Source: Deltaproteobacteria bacterium UBA7527 (lineage in GTDB: Bacteria; Desulfobacterota; Syntrophorhabdia; Syntrophorhabdales; Syntrophorhabdaceae). From it: a DNA stretch of 6,317 bases. Below the pieces are notes generated by a model. The model saw nothing but the letters and a program-made list of their open reading frames with translations. It was not told the origin of the DNA and searched no databases. How positions within the stretch are numbered: position 1 is the stretch's first letter; every line of letters starts with the position of its first letter. The translations under genes were made by a program, and so were the position numbers. The stretch lies in contig DLMV01000075.1 in assembly GCA_002478225.1 (NCBI GenBank), positions 82,183-88,499 on the forward strand, written 5' to 3'. Shown here piece after piece: positions 1 through 4,399 of this stretch.

Positions 1-21
1 CAAATCCCGTTTCCCGCTCCA
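1..21 (+). tRNA. tRNA-Gly, 3' end only (truncated by window edge)
   Basis: The first 21 bases match the end of a tRNA: part of the T-loop (CAAAT), the 3' strand of the T-stem (CCCGT, 6-10), an acceptor strand TTCCCGC (11-17), discriminator T18 and an encoded CCA (19-21). The implied 5' acceptor strand GCGGGAA with U73 is characteristic of bacterial tRNA-Gly. A Gly-Cys tRNA order is common in bacteria, which supports the call. The anticodon lies outside the window, so the isoacceptor is unknown. Confidence 0.75.
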
Positions 22-36
22 AAAGAAAAAACTGTC

Positions 37-61
37 GCGGGTGGAAGCGTTGCCCGCTCCA
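37..61 (+). other. tRNA-Gly-like acceptor hairpin, probable collapsed tRNA remnant
   Basis: GCGGGTG (37-43) pairs along all 7 positions with TGCCCGC (51-57), using two G-T wobbles, and is followed by T58 and CCA (59-61), exactly as in a tRNA acceptor end. Only a 7-nt loop (GAAGCGT) remains where the D, anticodon and T arms should be. It sits 15 nt after the real tRNA-Gly end and shares its CCCGCTCCA terminus. The likeliest origin is a tRNA-Gly duplicate that lost its middle. It could instead be a processing hairpin of the tRNA transcript. Confidence 0.5.
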
Positions 62-84
62 TACTTAAACCAGTTGATAGTTAT

Positions 85-164
85 TGGCTCATAGCTCTAA
101 GAAAAAAACAAGATACATCTTCGGGTTGTACTTTCTGCCAGCTATGAGCCATCAGCTATGAGCT
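85..164 (+). repeat. Long inverted repeat with inner UUCG hairpin between tRNA genes
   Basis: TGGCTCATAGCT (85-96) is a perfect 12-bp reverse complement of 140-151. An 11-nt near-copy of the right arm, AGCTATGAGCT, follows at 154-164. Between the arms, the stretch around 114-130 can fold into a small bulged stem capped by C(UUCG)G. The spacer therefore forms a sizeable hairpin ending just upstream of tRNA-Cys. It resembles an intergenic repeat element or a processing structure of a tRNA transcript. There is no U-tract, so it is not a canonical terminator. Confidence 0.6.
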
Positions 165-172
165 GAATTTCA

Positions 173-246
173 GGCGGCATCGCCAAGTGGTAAGGCAACG
201 GTCTGCAAAACCGTTATCTCCGGTTCAAATCCGGATGCCGCCTCCA
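173..246 (+). tRNA. tRNA-Cys (anticodon GCA), CCA encoded
   Basis: A full cloverleaf is visible. The acceptor stem GGCGGCA (173-179) pairs with TGCCGCC (236-242), with discriminator T243 and CCA at 244-246. The anticodon stem ACGGT (198-202) pairs with ACCGT (210-214), and the loop CTGCAAA places anticodon GCA at 205-207. The T-stem TCCGG (219-223) pairs with CCGGA (231-235) around the loop TTCAAAT. U73 is the usual identity element of tRNA-Cys. The gene is intact although an integrase gene overlaps its 3' end, as expected when an element integrates while preserving the tRNA sequence. Confidence 0.97.
219..246. other. Probable attachment site (element/chromosome junction) in the tRNA-Cys 3' end
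   Basis: The adjacent tyrosine recombinase gene runs into the tRNA-Cys T-arm and acceptor stem, and its stop codon is in the T-loop. Integrases that use tRNA 3' ends usually lie directly beside the target with the identity segment covering the T-arm to acceptor stem. The exact core cannot be fixed because no second copy of this tRNA 3' end occurs in the window. The distal att site must lie beyond position 6317. Candidate arm-type repeats lie about 70-90 bp inward. Confidence 0.6.
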
Positions 247-1391
247 TCTTTTTCTCCTACTAATTTCAAGTGGTTCCTCAATTCGTCTGTACTGGTTGAA
301 GTACGCTGGTCGGGATTTTCTAACGGTTTTCTAACCGATGTAAAGGAATTGTCCAACATTTCAACTTGTTGTCTGGTAAAGTTTGAGTCGTTAAATAAGT
401 GTCCGTAGATATCCAACGTTATCTTGATGGTCGAATGACCTAACTGCTCAGAGATGTACTTTATGTTCTGTCCTGCCTGTATCCTCAGACTTGCATTACT
501 ATGTCTGAGACTGTGAAATGATACATGTCTCAGACCAGCCCTCCTTAGCGCAGAGTAGAAGTGACGGTTTACCACGAACACGTGGTTGCTAAACGAACCC
601 AACTGACCGGGGAAGACAAGGTCAAGCTCACTTATGGGACATTCAAGCTTCCACCGTTTCAATTCAGATACAAGTTGTTGAGGGATATCTACCTTACGAA
701 TCGATGTCTTTGACTTTGGCTCTACAATCTGACCGTACCAGACGGCACGCCTCACATAGAGCCTGTTCGAGTTCCAGTCAATGTCTCCCCACTGTAACGC
801 CCAGAGTTCACCTGCCCGAAGTCCAGTCAGAAAGGCTGTCAGAAAAGCAGTTTGATAGTAATGGTGAGTATTTTCGAGTAGCAGTTTGAACTCGTCAGGT
901 GTAAGGATGTCGATTGTGGTACTTTTCATTTTTGGTCTGTCAACATCCTCGGCAGGGTTGACCTTAAGATACCCCCACTTCTTAGCGTGTTTGAACAATT
1001 CTTTTACGACCATGATGTCGTTACAGACCGTTTTAGCAGTAACGAGTTTCAGTCGTTTGGTAACGTACGCCTGTAACTGTCCTGTCGTGATGTCGGTTAA
1101 TGTCCTGTCGTCGAAGCACGAGAGGTTCTTGGTCACGATTCGAGTGTAGCTTTTCGATGTAGAAGGTTTCAGGTTCCCTTCGACATAATTCTGTAACCAA
1201 AATGTCCCGAACTCCTTAAAGCTGGTTTTTGGTATCTCCTTGAAGGTCCCAGCATCGAGCTCTGCAAGATTCTCATTCAAGACACGTTGAGCATCTTTTC
1301 TGGTACGACCACCCTTGTACCACTTTCGTCGTTTACCAAGAGTGATGACAGCATAATAGACCTTTCCTTTTTTCTGAATACATCCTTGCAT
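225..1391 (-). CDS. int: Tyrosine recombinase / phage-type integrase
   Basis: This 388-aa site-specific recombinase is predicted to integrate and excise the element at tRNA-Cys. An N-terminal segment (about 1-50; VYYAVITLGKRRKW, basic) resembles the AP2-like arm-binding domain. A SAM-like core-binding domain follows (about 58-135), then the catalytic domain. All catalytic residues are visible: R192 (TGLRAGELWALQW), K228, H293 and R296 (FHSLRH), H319 (LGHS) and nucleophile Y329 (DIYGHL). The ATG at 1391 has an AAAGGAGGG ribosome site 3 nt upstream, and the next in-frame Met is residue 126, so the start is firm. The 59-residue tail after the tyrosine is long, and its final residues (DGGGIRI) and stop are encoded by tRNA-Cys sequence. 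Two 11-bp repeats lie inside the tail coding region. The gene looks intact and functional. Confidence 0.96.
   Translation of the reverse strand: MQGCIQKKGKVYYAVITLGKRRKWYKGGRTRKDAQRVLNENLAELDAGTFKEIPKTSFKEFGTFWLQNYVEGNLKPSTSKSYTRIVTKNLSCFDDRTLTDITTGQLQAYVTKRLKLVTAKTVCNDIMVVKELFKHAKKWGYLKVNPAEDVDRPKMKSTTIDILTPDEFKLLLENTHHYYQTAFLTAFLTGLRAGELWALQWGDIDWNSNRLYVRRAVWYGQIVEPKSKTSIRKVDIPQQLVSELKRWKLECPISELDLVFPGQLGSFSNHVFVVNRHFYSALRRAGLRHVSFHSLRHSNASLRIQAGQNIKYISEQLGHSTIKITLDIYGHLFNDSNFTRQQVEMLDNSFTSVRKPLENPDQRTSTSTDELRNHLKLVGEKDGGGIRI
316..337. repeat. Tandem 11-bp repeat in the int 3' coding region, candidate arm-type integrase sites
   Basis: TTTTCTAACGG (316-326) is followed directly by TTTTCTAACCG (327-337). 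Because the period is 11, the two copies are read in different codon frames and encode unrelated residues (SVRK and PLEN), so the repetition is at the DNA level. The same core, TTCTAACC, recurs as an 11-bp tandem pair at 1529-1550. About 70 bp from the predicted att core is a plausible distance for arm sites bound by an integrase N-terminal domain. Confidence 0.55.
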
Positions 1392-1444
1392 GTTCCCTCC
1401 TTTCTTTTTAATTGATTGATTCTGTGGTGCATGTCTAAATTCAT
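1277..1444 (-). CDS. Possible short leader ORF overlapping the int start (weak)
   Basis: A 55-codon reading frame starts at the ATG at 1444, overlaps the 12-nt perfect anti-Shine-Dalgarno match at 1443-1454, and runs out of frame over the first 115 bp of int. The SD-to-ATG distance for this start is too short (about 2 nt). An in-frame ATG at 1432 is about 10 nt from the end of the SD and fits better. The product is basic at first (HHRINQLKRKEG) and has no recognisable domain. The frame could be a leader whose translation is coupled to int. It may equally be a shadow frame upstream of int, and I would not call it a protein gene without expression data. Confidence 0.18.
   Translation of the reverse strand: MNLDMHHRINQLKRKEGTCKDVFRKKERSIMLSSLLVNDESGTRVVVPEKMLNVS
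1395..1403 (-). promoter_or_regulatory. Ribosome binding site of int
   Basis: On the minus strand AAAGGAGGG is followed by AAC and the int ATG. The near-consensus match fixes the int start at 1391. Confidence 0.85.
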
Positions 1445-1454
1445 CACCTCCTTT
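1443..1454 (-). promoter_or_regulatory. Perfect 12-nt anti-Shine-Dalgarno match in the int leader
   Basis: On the minus strand AAAGGAGGTGAT complements the 16S rRNA 3' tail over its whole conserved length. It lies about 50 nt upstream of the int start, so it is not the int ribosome site; int has its own at 1395-1403. It could serve the short overlapping ORF starting at 1432 or 1444, or act as a ribosome standby site. Confidence 0.5.
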
Positions 1455-1469
1455 GTCGTAAGTGAATAA

Positions 1470-1484
1470 CGGTTATAGTAACCG
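1470..1484. promoter_or_regulatory. Palindrome upstream of int, operator-like
   Basis: CGGTTA (1470-1475) and TAACCG (1479-1484) are perfect inverted repeats separated by TAG. The dyad lies about 80 bp upstream of the int start and contains a TACTAT sequence on the minus strand that could be a -10 box, though no good -35 was found. A repressor or excisionase binding site is possible. The TAACC half-site also echoes the TTCTAACC repeats. Confidence 0.35.
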
Positions 1485-1528
1485 AATACCCTCATAATTC
1501 TTTCGTGGTGTTGAGAGGTTAGCCAGCC

Positions 1529-1550
1529 CTTCTAACCATCTTCTAACCAT
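1529..1550. repeat. Tandem 11-bp repeat upstream of int, candidate recombinase sites
   Basis: CTTCTAACCAT occurs twice, head to tail, at 1529-1539 and 1540-1550. The core TTCTAACC and the 11-bp period match the pair at 316-337 in the int tail. An inverted half-match, GGTTAGCC, lies just upstream at 1518-1525. These could be integrase or excisionase binding sites, or sites for autoregulation of int. Confidence 0.5.
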
Positions 1551-1605
1551 TCCCAAGTTACTTTTTGCTGTGCTGCATCGAAGATAAGGATGGTTCACAA
1601 GATTC

Positions 1606-1624
1606 ATAGTGTTTAGCACACTAT
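1606..1624 (+). repeat. Perfect 7-bp inverted repeat (hairpin or operator)
   Basis: ATAGTGT (1606-1612) and ACACTAT (1618-1624) flank the 5-nt loop TTAGC. It sits between the int leader and the repeated RNA-like segments. No T-run follows on either side, so a terminator is unlikely. It could be an operator or an RNA hairpin. Confidence 0.4.
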
Positions 1625-1663
1625 TGGATACTGGCCTGAAGGTGTCAAGGAGGATTCCAGCAC

Positions 1664-1741
1664 ATGAGTTTGATGAGCAAGTCGTGTGGTCATAGAAATG
1701 TCGAGGGTAAAAAAAGTTGGTTCAAGCCTCTCTCATATTAG
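1664..1741 (+). CDS. Possible 25-aa peptide ORF at the 5' edge of RNA-like copy A (weak)
   Basis: An ATG at 1664 is preceded, at 10 nt, by AAGGAGG (1647-1653), a near-perfect ribosome site. The frame encodes 25 residues with a lysine and tryptophan patch (EGKKSWFK) and stops at TAG 1739-1741. Its 3' half overlaps the conserved 5' module of RNA copy A. Copy B has no ATG or SD at the equivalent place, and copy C keeps a different frame. It may be a leader peptide or a chance combination. Confidence 0.2.
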   Translation: MSLMSKSCGHRNVEGKKSWFKPLSY

Positions 1742-2055
1742 CGCAGGAATTATGACCTTAAAAGAATGTAGGGCATTTATACGTTAAGGTCATTCGGATC
1801 ATATAAGAAAGACTTTAAAAAGAGACTTTTTATACAGCTCACGAGGGACATCTTAAAAATACACTTTCAAGTGACCTTAGAACATGTCACCAAATCACGG
1901 GAACACACTCAAGGTTCAATTTTTATTCACAGAACGTGACAATCTACTCTTTACACGTCAAAACCAGCCAAACCATATGAAGCATATACGTACTAAATAA
2001 ATAGATTTACACGCAGCGTCAAGGTGCAGCTATCCCTTTGAAACGCAGTAGGCTG
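1700..2055 (+). ncRNA. Putative structured noncoding RNA, copy A
   Basis: This segment aligns in order with copy B (2094-2406) through separated conserved islands: GTCGAGGGTAAAA then GTTGGTTCAAG (1700-1726), ATGACCTTAAAA (1752-1763), CACGAGGG (1840-1847), AGTGACCTTA with GTCACCAAAT (1870-1895), CACTCAAGGTT, AACGTGACAATCTA, and a 30-nt identical tail (2026-2055). No long frame is conserved. Hairpins visible: GAGG/CCTC (1703-1706 with 1727-1730); a perfect 10-bp stem ATGACCTTAA/TTAAGGTCAT (1752-1761 with 1784-1793); GTGAC/GTCAC (1871-1875 with 1886-1890), which competes with CACT/AGTG; and a bulged CAGCTA/TAGGCTG at the tail. The + strand is favoured because A-rich loops predominate on it. No known RNA class was recognised. 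A DNA-level function such as a replication origin remains possible. Confidence 0.55.
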
Positions 2056-2093
2056 ATTGTTGCCATAAGAGATAAAGAGCCAAGGTAAAAAAC

Positions 2094-2406
2094 GTCGAGA
2101 GTAAAAAAGTTGGTTCAAGTCTCTCTTACATTTGTTTCTGAATCATGACCTTAAAAAGGTAGCTATAAAAAGAAATGTTAGCTACGCAGCAGAGATTATT
2201 TCTTACAGACCACGAGGGTGTATCTTAAAAAGACACTCTAAAGTGACCTTAAAAGACGTCACCAAATGATGGGAAAACACTCAAGGTTGAACGATTCTGT
2301 TTTAAACGTGACAATCTAAGGTAGAGCCTTAAAAACTGTTAAAACTGATGTAGCAAATAACCACAAAATCTACGACGCAGCTATCCCTTTGAAACGCAGT
2401 AGGCTG
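2094..2406 (+). ncRNA. Putative structured noncoding RNA, copy B
   Basis: This is the second copy, 38 nt after copy A, same strand and same island order, and about 43 nt shorter. The first loop is nearly identical to that of A (GTAAAAAAGTTGGTTCAAG), but its closing stem is GAGA/TCTC (2097-2100 with 2120-2123) instead of GAGG/CCTC, a compensatory change. The A stem at 1752-1793 is replaced by CCTT-AAA-AAGG (2149-2159) and GTAGCTA/TAGCTAC (2159-2165 with 2179-2185). CACT/AGTG (2234-2237 with 2242-2245) and GTGAC/GTCAC (2243-2247 with 2258-2262) are kept. The 30-nt tail (2377-2406; begins GCAGCTATCCC, ends CGCAGTAGGCTG) is identical to that of A. Confidence 0.55.
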
Positions 2407-2464
2407 TTTCTTGTTTAGCGTAGTAAAAAGAAAAATGAGGTACCGTAGCAGAAATCTAACATTA

Positions 2465-2609
2465 AAAAAGAATGAATCAACGTAGCGTGAGAAAAAAATA
2501 TGGTACAGCTTGTGTGAAATAAATATTTATAAAACATCGAGGCTGTAGAATAAAAAATAAAGAAGCTGTAGCTGATTAGAAAAAGAATGAACCTACATAA
2601 CGTGAGAAA
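2465..2609 (+). repeat. Spaced direct repeat downstream of the RNA copies (period 115 bp)
   Basis: AAAAAGAATGAA, nine variable bases, then CGTGAGAAA occurs at 2465-2494 and again at 2580-2609 with identical spacing. Related GTAGC-containing motifs recur around it (2419-2423, 2444-2449, 2481-2486, 2544-2548, 2567-2572, 2669-2674). The 2407-2828 stretch has no gene. It is A-rich on the + strand and consists of these degenerate modules, so it may be a decayed or extended part of the same RNA-like system. Confidence 0.5.
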
Positions 2610-2716
2610 TCAATCAGAGAAGAATATATAACAGCTGTGAGGTAGTTTAGTGTGTATGAATTTATATCGTAGCAGAGGTTAGAAAAATACAACAAAGAAA
2701 AACAGGATAACATTAT

Positions 2717-2768
2717 CTGAATGAGTATTGAAAACATATATGGTGATATATTCTATATACTCGTTCAG
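2717..2768. repeat. Large hairpin between the RNA-like region and the 317-aa gene
   Basis: CTGAATGAGTAT (2717-2728) pairs with ATACTCGTTCAG (2757-2768) over 12 bp with a single G-T wobble. An inner ATATAT/ATATAT stem (2736-2741 with 2746-2751) is capped by GGTG. No T-run follows on either strand, so it is not a canonical intrinsic terminator, although it lies between two convergently read units. A second small perfect hairpin, ATGTAA/TTACAT with loop TGAG, is at 2788-2803. Confidence 0.6.
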
Positions 2769-2828
2769 TAAGGTATGACTTCAATAAATGTAATGAGTTA
2801 CATATTAATGTATCGTTAATCACATATG

Positions 2829-3782
2829 TTATACGCCCTCAGGGTTCTCTACAGTTCGAAAGAAGCTATTTAATCGCTGAAAGCTCATTCTTCTTACCTT
2901 CTCTTCCCACGGTGTTAGCTCTGTTCCTCTTCGTCGTTTTTTGTTCGCATCTTGTTTTAGCTTATAGTAGTAAACACGAAGTTCAGCTGAGCTTATCATT
3001 GCGTGCGCTCGTAGAAATTGGTTACTAGCTTTTTTTGGTTCGGGTCTATTCCCTCCAGCGAAATCTCCCTCTCGAATCACTCCCGGATGCTGAGCGTTAG
3101 CACGCATCCTGTTGAGAAACCTTCCATGACGGTCGTGGTCAATCTCTTCGTATGAAATAAACCTCCTCCTGAGCGTTTCAAAACGTTCCTGCAGGTTTGT
3201 CCTGAGCATGTCATTTATTCTTCTGATGTTGAAGCAGCGTCGAACATTGGCTGCACCTCGTACACGCCATTCGCAATGGAGGCAAGGGAGATGGTTGTAA
3301 TTTGAGACGCGTGCATACACAACGTATTGAAACCCCTTCTTACCGAAATACCCTGTCCTGAGCGCAAAAAGCCCCTCGTCGGTATTCGATGTATTTAATG
3401 TTGTATCGGGATATCTTATCCCATCGAAGATGAACACTTCGCCTGTGTTTTTTTTAGTCACATGCAATATGGTTTTCTCAGACATGTGCTCAGCGTCTGT
3501 CTTCGAAAGGCAAGCACGGTCACGAGCAACCTCAATATACGTTACCCAATACGTCAGCGTATGTGTAGAATCAATTAATCTCTGCAATGTTTCAGGGGTT
3601 GGACCCTCGACCGTTAACTTCGACTTATAGCGATTATATTGAAAACGAGAGGGCATTGTCAGTAGGTCGGCACCACGGCTGATTCTTCTTAACCCATCAA
3701 TGTCGATGCAGGAGGCCACTATCCCGGTCTCCTGACCAAACAGGAGTTCAAACCTGTCGATGTAATAAGCAATGTCTGGCAT
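2829..3782 (-). CDS. Basic 317-aa protein of uncertain family, possibly a replication initiator
   Basis: I do not recognise this family with certainty. The start is firm: AAGGAG (3788-3793) lies 5 nt before the ATG. The protein is arginine-rich, notably RRCFNIRRIN (181-190), LRRRF (204-208) and KKRRR (281-285), with no signal peptide or membrane segment, which suggests nucleic-acid binding. The segments TYWVTYIEVARD (77-88) and YARVSNYNHLPCLHCEWRV (156-174) loosely recall the 'IExAxD' and 'H-x-E-W-R' strands of rolling-circle initiators of the Rep_trans type. No unambiguous HUH motif or nucleophilic tyrosine can be assigned. The gene is transcribed away from a divergent promoter region and toward the repeated RNA-like segments. 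A replication protein would fit a mobile element next to int. Other DNA- or RNA-binding roles, including binding the neighbouring RNA, are equally open. Confidence 0.85.
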   Translation of the reverse strand: MPDIAYYIDRFELLFGQETGIVASCIDIDGLRRISRGADLLTMPSRFQYNRYKSKLTVEGPTPETLQRLIDSTHTLTYWVTYIEVARDRACLSKTDAEHMSEKTILHVTKKNTGEVFIFDGIRYPDTTLNTSNTDEGLFALRTGYFGKKGFQYVVYARVSNYNHLPCLHCEWRVRGAANVRRCFNIRRINDMLRTNLQERFETLRRRFISYEEIDHDRHGRFLNRMRANAQHPGVIREGDFAGGNRPEPKKASNQFLRAHAMISSAELRVYYYKLKQDANKKRRRGTELTPWEEKVRRMSFQRLNSFFRTVENPEGV

Positions 3783-3787
3783 CGTTG

Positions 3788-3793
3788 CTCCTT
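3788..3793 (-). promoter_or_regulatory. Ribosome binding site of the 317-aa gene
   Basis: AAGGAG on the minus strand, 5 nt before the ATG at 3782, decides the start. Confidence 0.85.
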
Positions 3794-3819
3794 ATCTATT
3801 GTGAGTGCATATCGAGTGC

Positions 3820-3849
3820 TTGCAGTAAGCTCTAACCCATTCATATAAT
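3820..3849 (+). promoter_or_regulatory. Candidate sigma-A promoter, + strand
   Basis: TTGCAG (3820-3825), an 18-bp spacer, then a perfect TATAAT (3844-3849). Transcription would start near 3856 and run through the hairpins and RNA-like copy C toward the AlbA_2 gene. The -35 matches the consensus in 4 of 6 positions. Confidence 0.5.
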
Positions 3850-3873
3850 ATATTAATGTACCTTTATAGTCCA
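3845..3873 (-). promoter_or_regulatory. Candidate sigma-A promoter of the 317-aa gene, minus strand
   Basis: On the minus strand TGGACT (3873-3868), a 17-bp spacer, then TATTAT (3850-3845). The -10 overlaps that of the + strand promoter, so the two directions could compete. The start site would lie near 3838, giving a leader of about 55 nt. Confidence 0.4.
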
Positions 3874-3925
3874 GCATAACCAATTCCCTTGCACACCATG
3901 AAAATTACTCATATACACCCTACAA

Positions 3926-3986
3926 AAACGTCTCCCAAATCATGCTATCTCACTCAGGTTGAAAGTTTCTATGGGAGACTACGTTT
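3926..3986 (+). repeat. Interrupted inverted repeat in the transcript leader
   Basis: AAACGTCTCCCA (3926-3937) pairs with TGGGAGA (3972-3978) and CGTTT (3982-3986) across a 3-nt bulge, 12 bp in all. The right arm covers the ATG at 3971 of a possible small ORF. It is followed at 4010-4016 and 4052-4058 by a perfect GTTGTGC/GCACAAC stem with an inner GTTG/CAAC. The sequence downstream of the 3820 promoter thus looks structured. Confidence 0.45.
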
Positions 3987-4159
3987 CTTACATGAGAGAG
4001 AGGCCAGCAGTTGTGCTTTTGTTGCAGCAGCTTGTTGAAGACTACAACGCAGCACAACCGCTGGCATGTGGTTCTTTTACTTTCTGGAGAACAAGAACAG
4101 AAGCAGTATACAGAACAATGCGGTCATACTTTCTCACCTCCCTTGTCTGGTATTGTTAA
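3959..4159 (+). CDS. Possible 66-codon ORF in a structured leader (weak)
   Basis: A frame from TTG 3959 (or ATG 3971) to 4159 could encode a 62-66-residue peptide with a short hydrophobic stretch (AVVLLLQQLV). It has no convincing ribosome site, no recognised domain, and its ATG lies in a hairpin arm. It follows the + promoter candidate by about 100 bp. I favour noncoding sequence but cannot exclude a small protein. Confidence 0.15.
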   Translation: MKVSMGDYVSYMRERPAVVLLLQQLVEDYNAAQPLACGSFTFWRTRTEAVYRTMRSYFLTSLVWYC

Positions 4160-4300
4160 GCCGTGTGGTACGAAGAACCTTGTTGAGGTAAAAGCGCCTA
4201 TAGAAATGTTGAAAGTAAATTTTATGAAACGAAAGCTCTCTCTAATTCACGCAGGAATTATGAGGTTAAAAAGGTGTTCTTCATGTGCCTCTTTATTGGT
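4155..4300 (+). ncRNA. Partial third copy (C) of the RNA 5' module
   Basis: Shared with copy A in order: AAGYCGTGTGGT (4158-4169; A at 1679-1690), ATAGAAATGTYGA then GTAAA (from 4200; A from 1692), CTCTCT, and the identical 14-mer CGCAGGAATTATGA (4250-4263; A at 1742-1755) followed by TTAAAA. The stem after this 14-mer is GAGG/CCTC (4262-4265 with 4288-4291), whereas A has GACC/GGTC at the same place, so both strands differ in a pairing-preserving way. C carries extra sequence after GTGTGGT and lacks the CACGAGGG island and the 30-nt tail. It lies about 100 bp upstream of the AlbA_2 gene. Confidence 0.45.
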
Positions 4301-4399
4301 AATATTTTACTTGCAAAATAATTGATGTTGCAGGAGAATAACTTTTGGGGTGTTCTATGTTTATCAAGAGTGACGTATTAATATACTATCTTAATTAAC

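Noticed and set aside
704..1149. Plus-strand frames inside int (61 and 87 codons)
   Set aside because: They are antisense to an intact, motif-complete integrase and have no ribosome sites.
2343..2395. Hammerhead-like CTGATG followed by GTAG/CTAC and GAAAC in copy B
   Set aside because: The core CUGAUGA is not complete, the catalytic GAAA is not in the required position, and copy A lacks the motif.
1690..2420. Group I or group II intron
   Set aside because: No domain V-like hairpin, no recognisable group I P7 core and no interrupted exon were found. A LAGLIDADG gene is nearby but over 3 kb downstream and outside the repeats.
1700..2609. CRISPR array
   Set aside because: There are only two or three long, diverged copies, not short identical repeats with uniform unique spacers, and no cas genes.
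2717..2768. Intrinsic terminator
   Set aside because: The stem is strong, but no T-run follows it on either strand, so it is recorded only as a hairpin.
4011..4325. 104-codon + strand frame across RNA-like copy C
   Set aside because: It needs a TTG start without a ribosome site, has odd composition, and the equivalent frame in copy A is broken after about 25 codons. Shared islands between copies explain the sequence better.
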